From an uncultured Bacteroidota bacterium (GTDB lineage Bacteria > Bacteroidota > Bacteroidia > NS11-12g > UBA9320): a stretch of DNA of 5,435 nt. This document shows positions 5,023-5,435 of the stretch, one piece after another. Below the pieces are notes generated by a model. That model searched no databases. It had not been told where the DNA came from and worked only from the letters and a program-made list of their open reading frames with translations. Location of the stretch: positions 1 to 5,435 of the forward strand of contig CAJXLR010000142.1 in NCBI GenBank assembly GCA_913056425.1. Direction: 5' to 3'. A program made the position numbers and the translations under genes. Position 1 is the first letter of the stretch, and each line of letters begins with the position of its first letter.

Positions 5023-5040
5023 GATTGTTGGTTGTCCGAC
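5014..5040. promoter_or_regulatory. Inverted repeat spanning the dprA start
   Basis: GTCGGAC (5014-5020) and GTCCGAC (5034-5040) form a perfect 7-bp dyad with a 13-nt spacer. One arm lies in the first codons of dprA and the other touches the last base of its -7 box. Because transcription would start within or just after the upstream arm, a DNA operator is likelier than an mRNA hairpin. Such repeats also arise by chance. Confidence 0.25.
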
Positions 5041-5047
5041 AAATCTA
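5040..5047 (-). promoter_or_regulatory. -7 promoter box for dprA-queA
   Basis: The minus strand reads TAGATTTG, matching TAnnTTTG exactly and ending 17 nt before the dprA ATG. It is the same octamer, at nearly the same distance, as that before thioredoxin. No TTG is seen at the -33 distance. Confidence 0.45.
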
Positions 5048-5049
5048 CG

Positions 5050-5217
5050 CTAGTCTCGAGCGCTATTTGAGTTCATGGTCTTAAGGCCAACCAGGCGATC
5101 ATACCCGTAAAACGCATCTCGATGATACAATAAAACCATGTAGTTGTTCTCAGTTTCAGAGTGATTCCCTTCGGTAAATCGATATTCAATCTCCTGATTA
5201 TCATGGCGTTTCACCAC
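5050..5217 (-). CDS. Coding-like segment upstream of dprA: short gene or remnant
   Basis: The minus strand is open for 70 codons between a TGA at 5263-5265 and a TAG at 5050-5052. There is no ATG near its front, so the coordinates given start at the first GTG (5217), predicting 55 aa. The translation looks like real protein: an alternating beta-hairpin pattern (HFVVKRHDNQEIEYRF), then ETENNYMVLLYHRDAFYGYD and a polar tail ending NSNSARD. The pattern continues upstream of the GTG through an aromatic-rich stretch (RFYFSYYNY) to the TGA. That suggests either an unusual start or a gene that lost its 5' part; an internal ATG (5139) would leave only 29 aa. The stop is 27 nt before the dprA ATG, and the dprA promoter box lies in that gap. 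I do not recognise the family. Confidence 0.35.
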   Translation of the reverse strand: MVKRHDNQEIEYRFTEGNHSETENNYMVLLYHRDAFYGYDRLVGLKTMNSNSARD

Positions 5218-5435
5218 AAAATGATAGTTGTAATAACTGAAATAAAATCGACATGCCGTTTTTCAAAATATATAATATATTTTATTGTAGTTTTAATCTT
5301 TCACACTTAACTACTCATTCAGTAGAAAAAAATTCTTTGAACAAATTCATCACAAAACACTCCTTTGTGCCAACATTCCGCTTTTCACATCTTTTCTCCA
5401 CAAAGCTATAAAAAGCAATTCAGTCTTCACCAGAT
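5218..5435. other. AT-rich stretch with no supported gene
   Basis: No gene with a plausible start lies here on either strand. The notable element is an A/T-only inverted repeat at 5265-5283, AAAATATAT and ATATATTTT around one A, which lies just upstream of the coding-like segment and may belong to its promoter. A 28-codon minus-strand frame runs in from the window edge to a TGA at 5350-5352, too short to call; an upstream gene could end there. Confidence 0.4.

Noticed and set aside
5350..5435. Minus-strand frame entering from the right edge, ending at TGA 5350-5352, with an 11-codon ATG frame (MNLFKEFFSTE) overlapping its stop behind an AAGGAG-like motif.
   Set aside because: A 27-codon open run is expected by chance about a quarter of the time per frame, and the second frame is too short.

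Overview
The window looks like chromosome from a member of the Bacteroidota, most likely Flavobacteriales. Three things point there: the protein types (a long QueA, an EELQAAE-type small protein paired with a CGSC thioredoxin, and a FTFVCPTE peroxiredoxin), start codons with no Shine-Dalgarno sequence but A-rich leaders, and TAnnTTTG-type -7 promoter boxes. DNA is moderately AT-rich. There is no transposase, integrase, phage gene, CRISPR array, rRNA or tRNA that I can recognise.

Layout. (1) 65-589 (+) encodes a gamma-class carbonic anhydrase family protein with all three zinc histidines. (2) 590-866 has no gene. It can fold into a run of hairpins ending in a strong intrinsic terminator (781-810), so it is either an unusually structured 3' UTR or a small RNA. 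(3) 903-1535 (+) encodes a 2-Cys peroxiredoxin with its own terminator (1557-1583). (4) 1584-2072 has no convincing gene. It holds two diverged direct copies of a ~135-150 bp hairpin-rich element (1674-1823 and 1852-1985), then a GC-rich hairpin flanked by degenerate octamers (2002-2053). (5) 2073-2632 (-) is a two-gene unit, thioredoxin followed by an 80-aa acidic helical protein, joined by a TAATG stop/start overlap. (6) 2720-5022 (-) is dprA followed by queA, overlapping by ATGA. (7) 5023-5435 carries a dprA promoter candidate, a 55-70-codon coding-like segment with no ATG at its front (5050-5217 or beyond), and an A/T-only stretch.

How they work together. The peroxiredoxin faces a thioredoxin operon, which suggests a peroxide-detoxifying pair: the thioredoxin would reduce the peroxiredoxin disulfide. 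The small protein is an uncharacterised companion. A thioredoxin promoter candidate (TAGATTTG) and a 13-bp palindrome at about its -33 position could give that operon redox control. DprA (RecA loading on incoming single-stranded DNA) and QueA (queuosine tRNA modification) are co-transcribed but have no evident functional link.

The most novel material is in the two gene-poor intervals (599-810 and 1674-2053), plus the coding-like segment upstream of dprA. All structures and promoters were found by eye, without folding or homology software.
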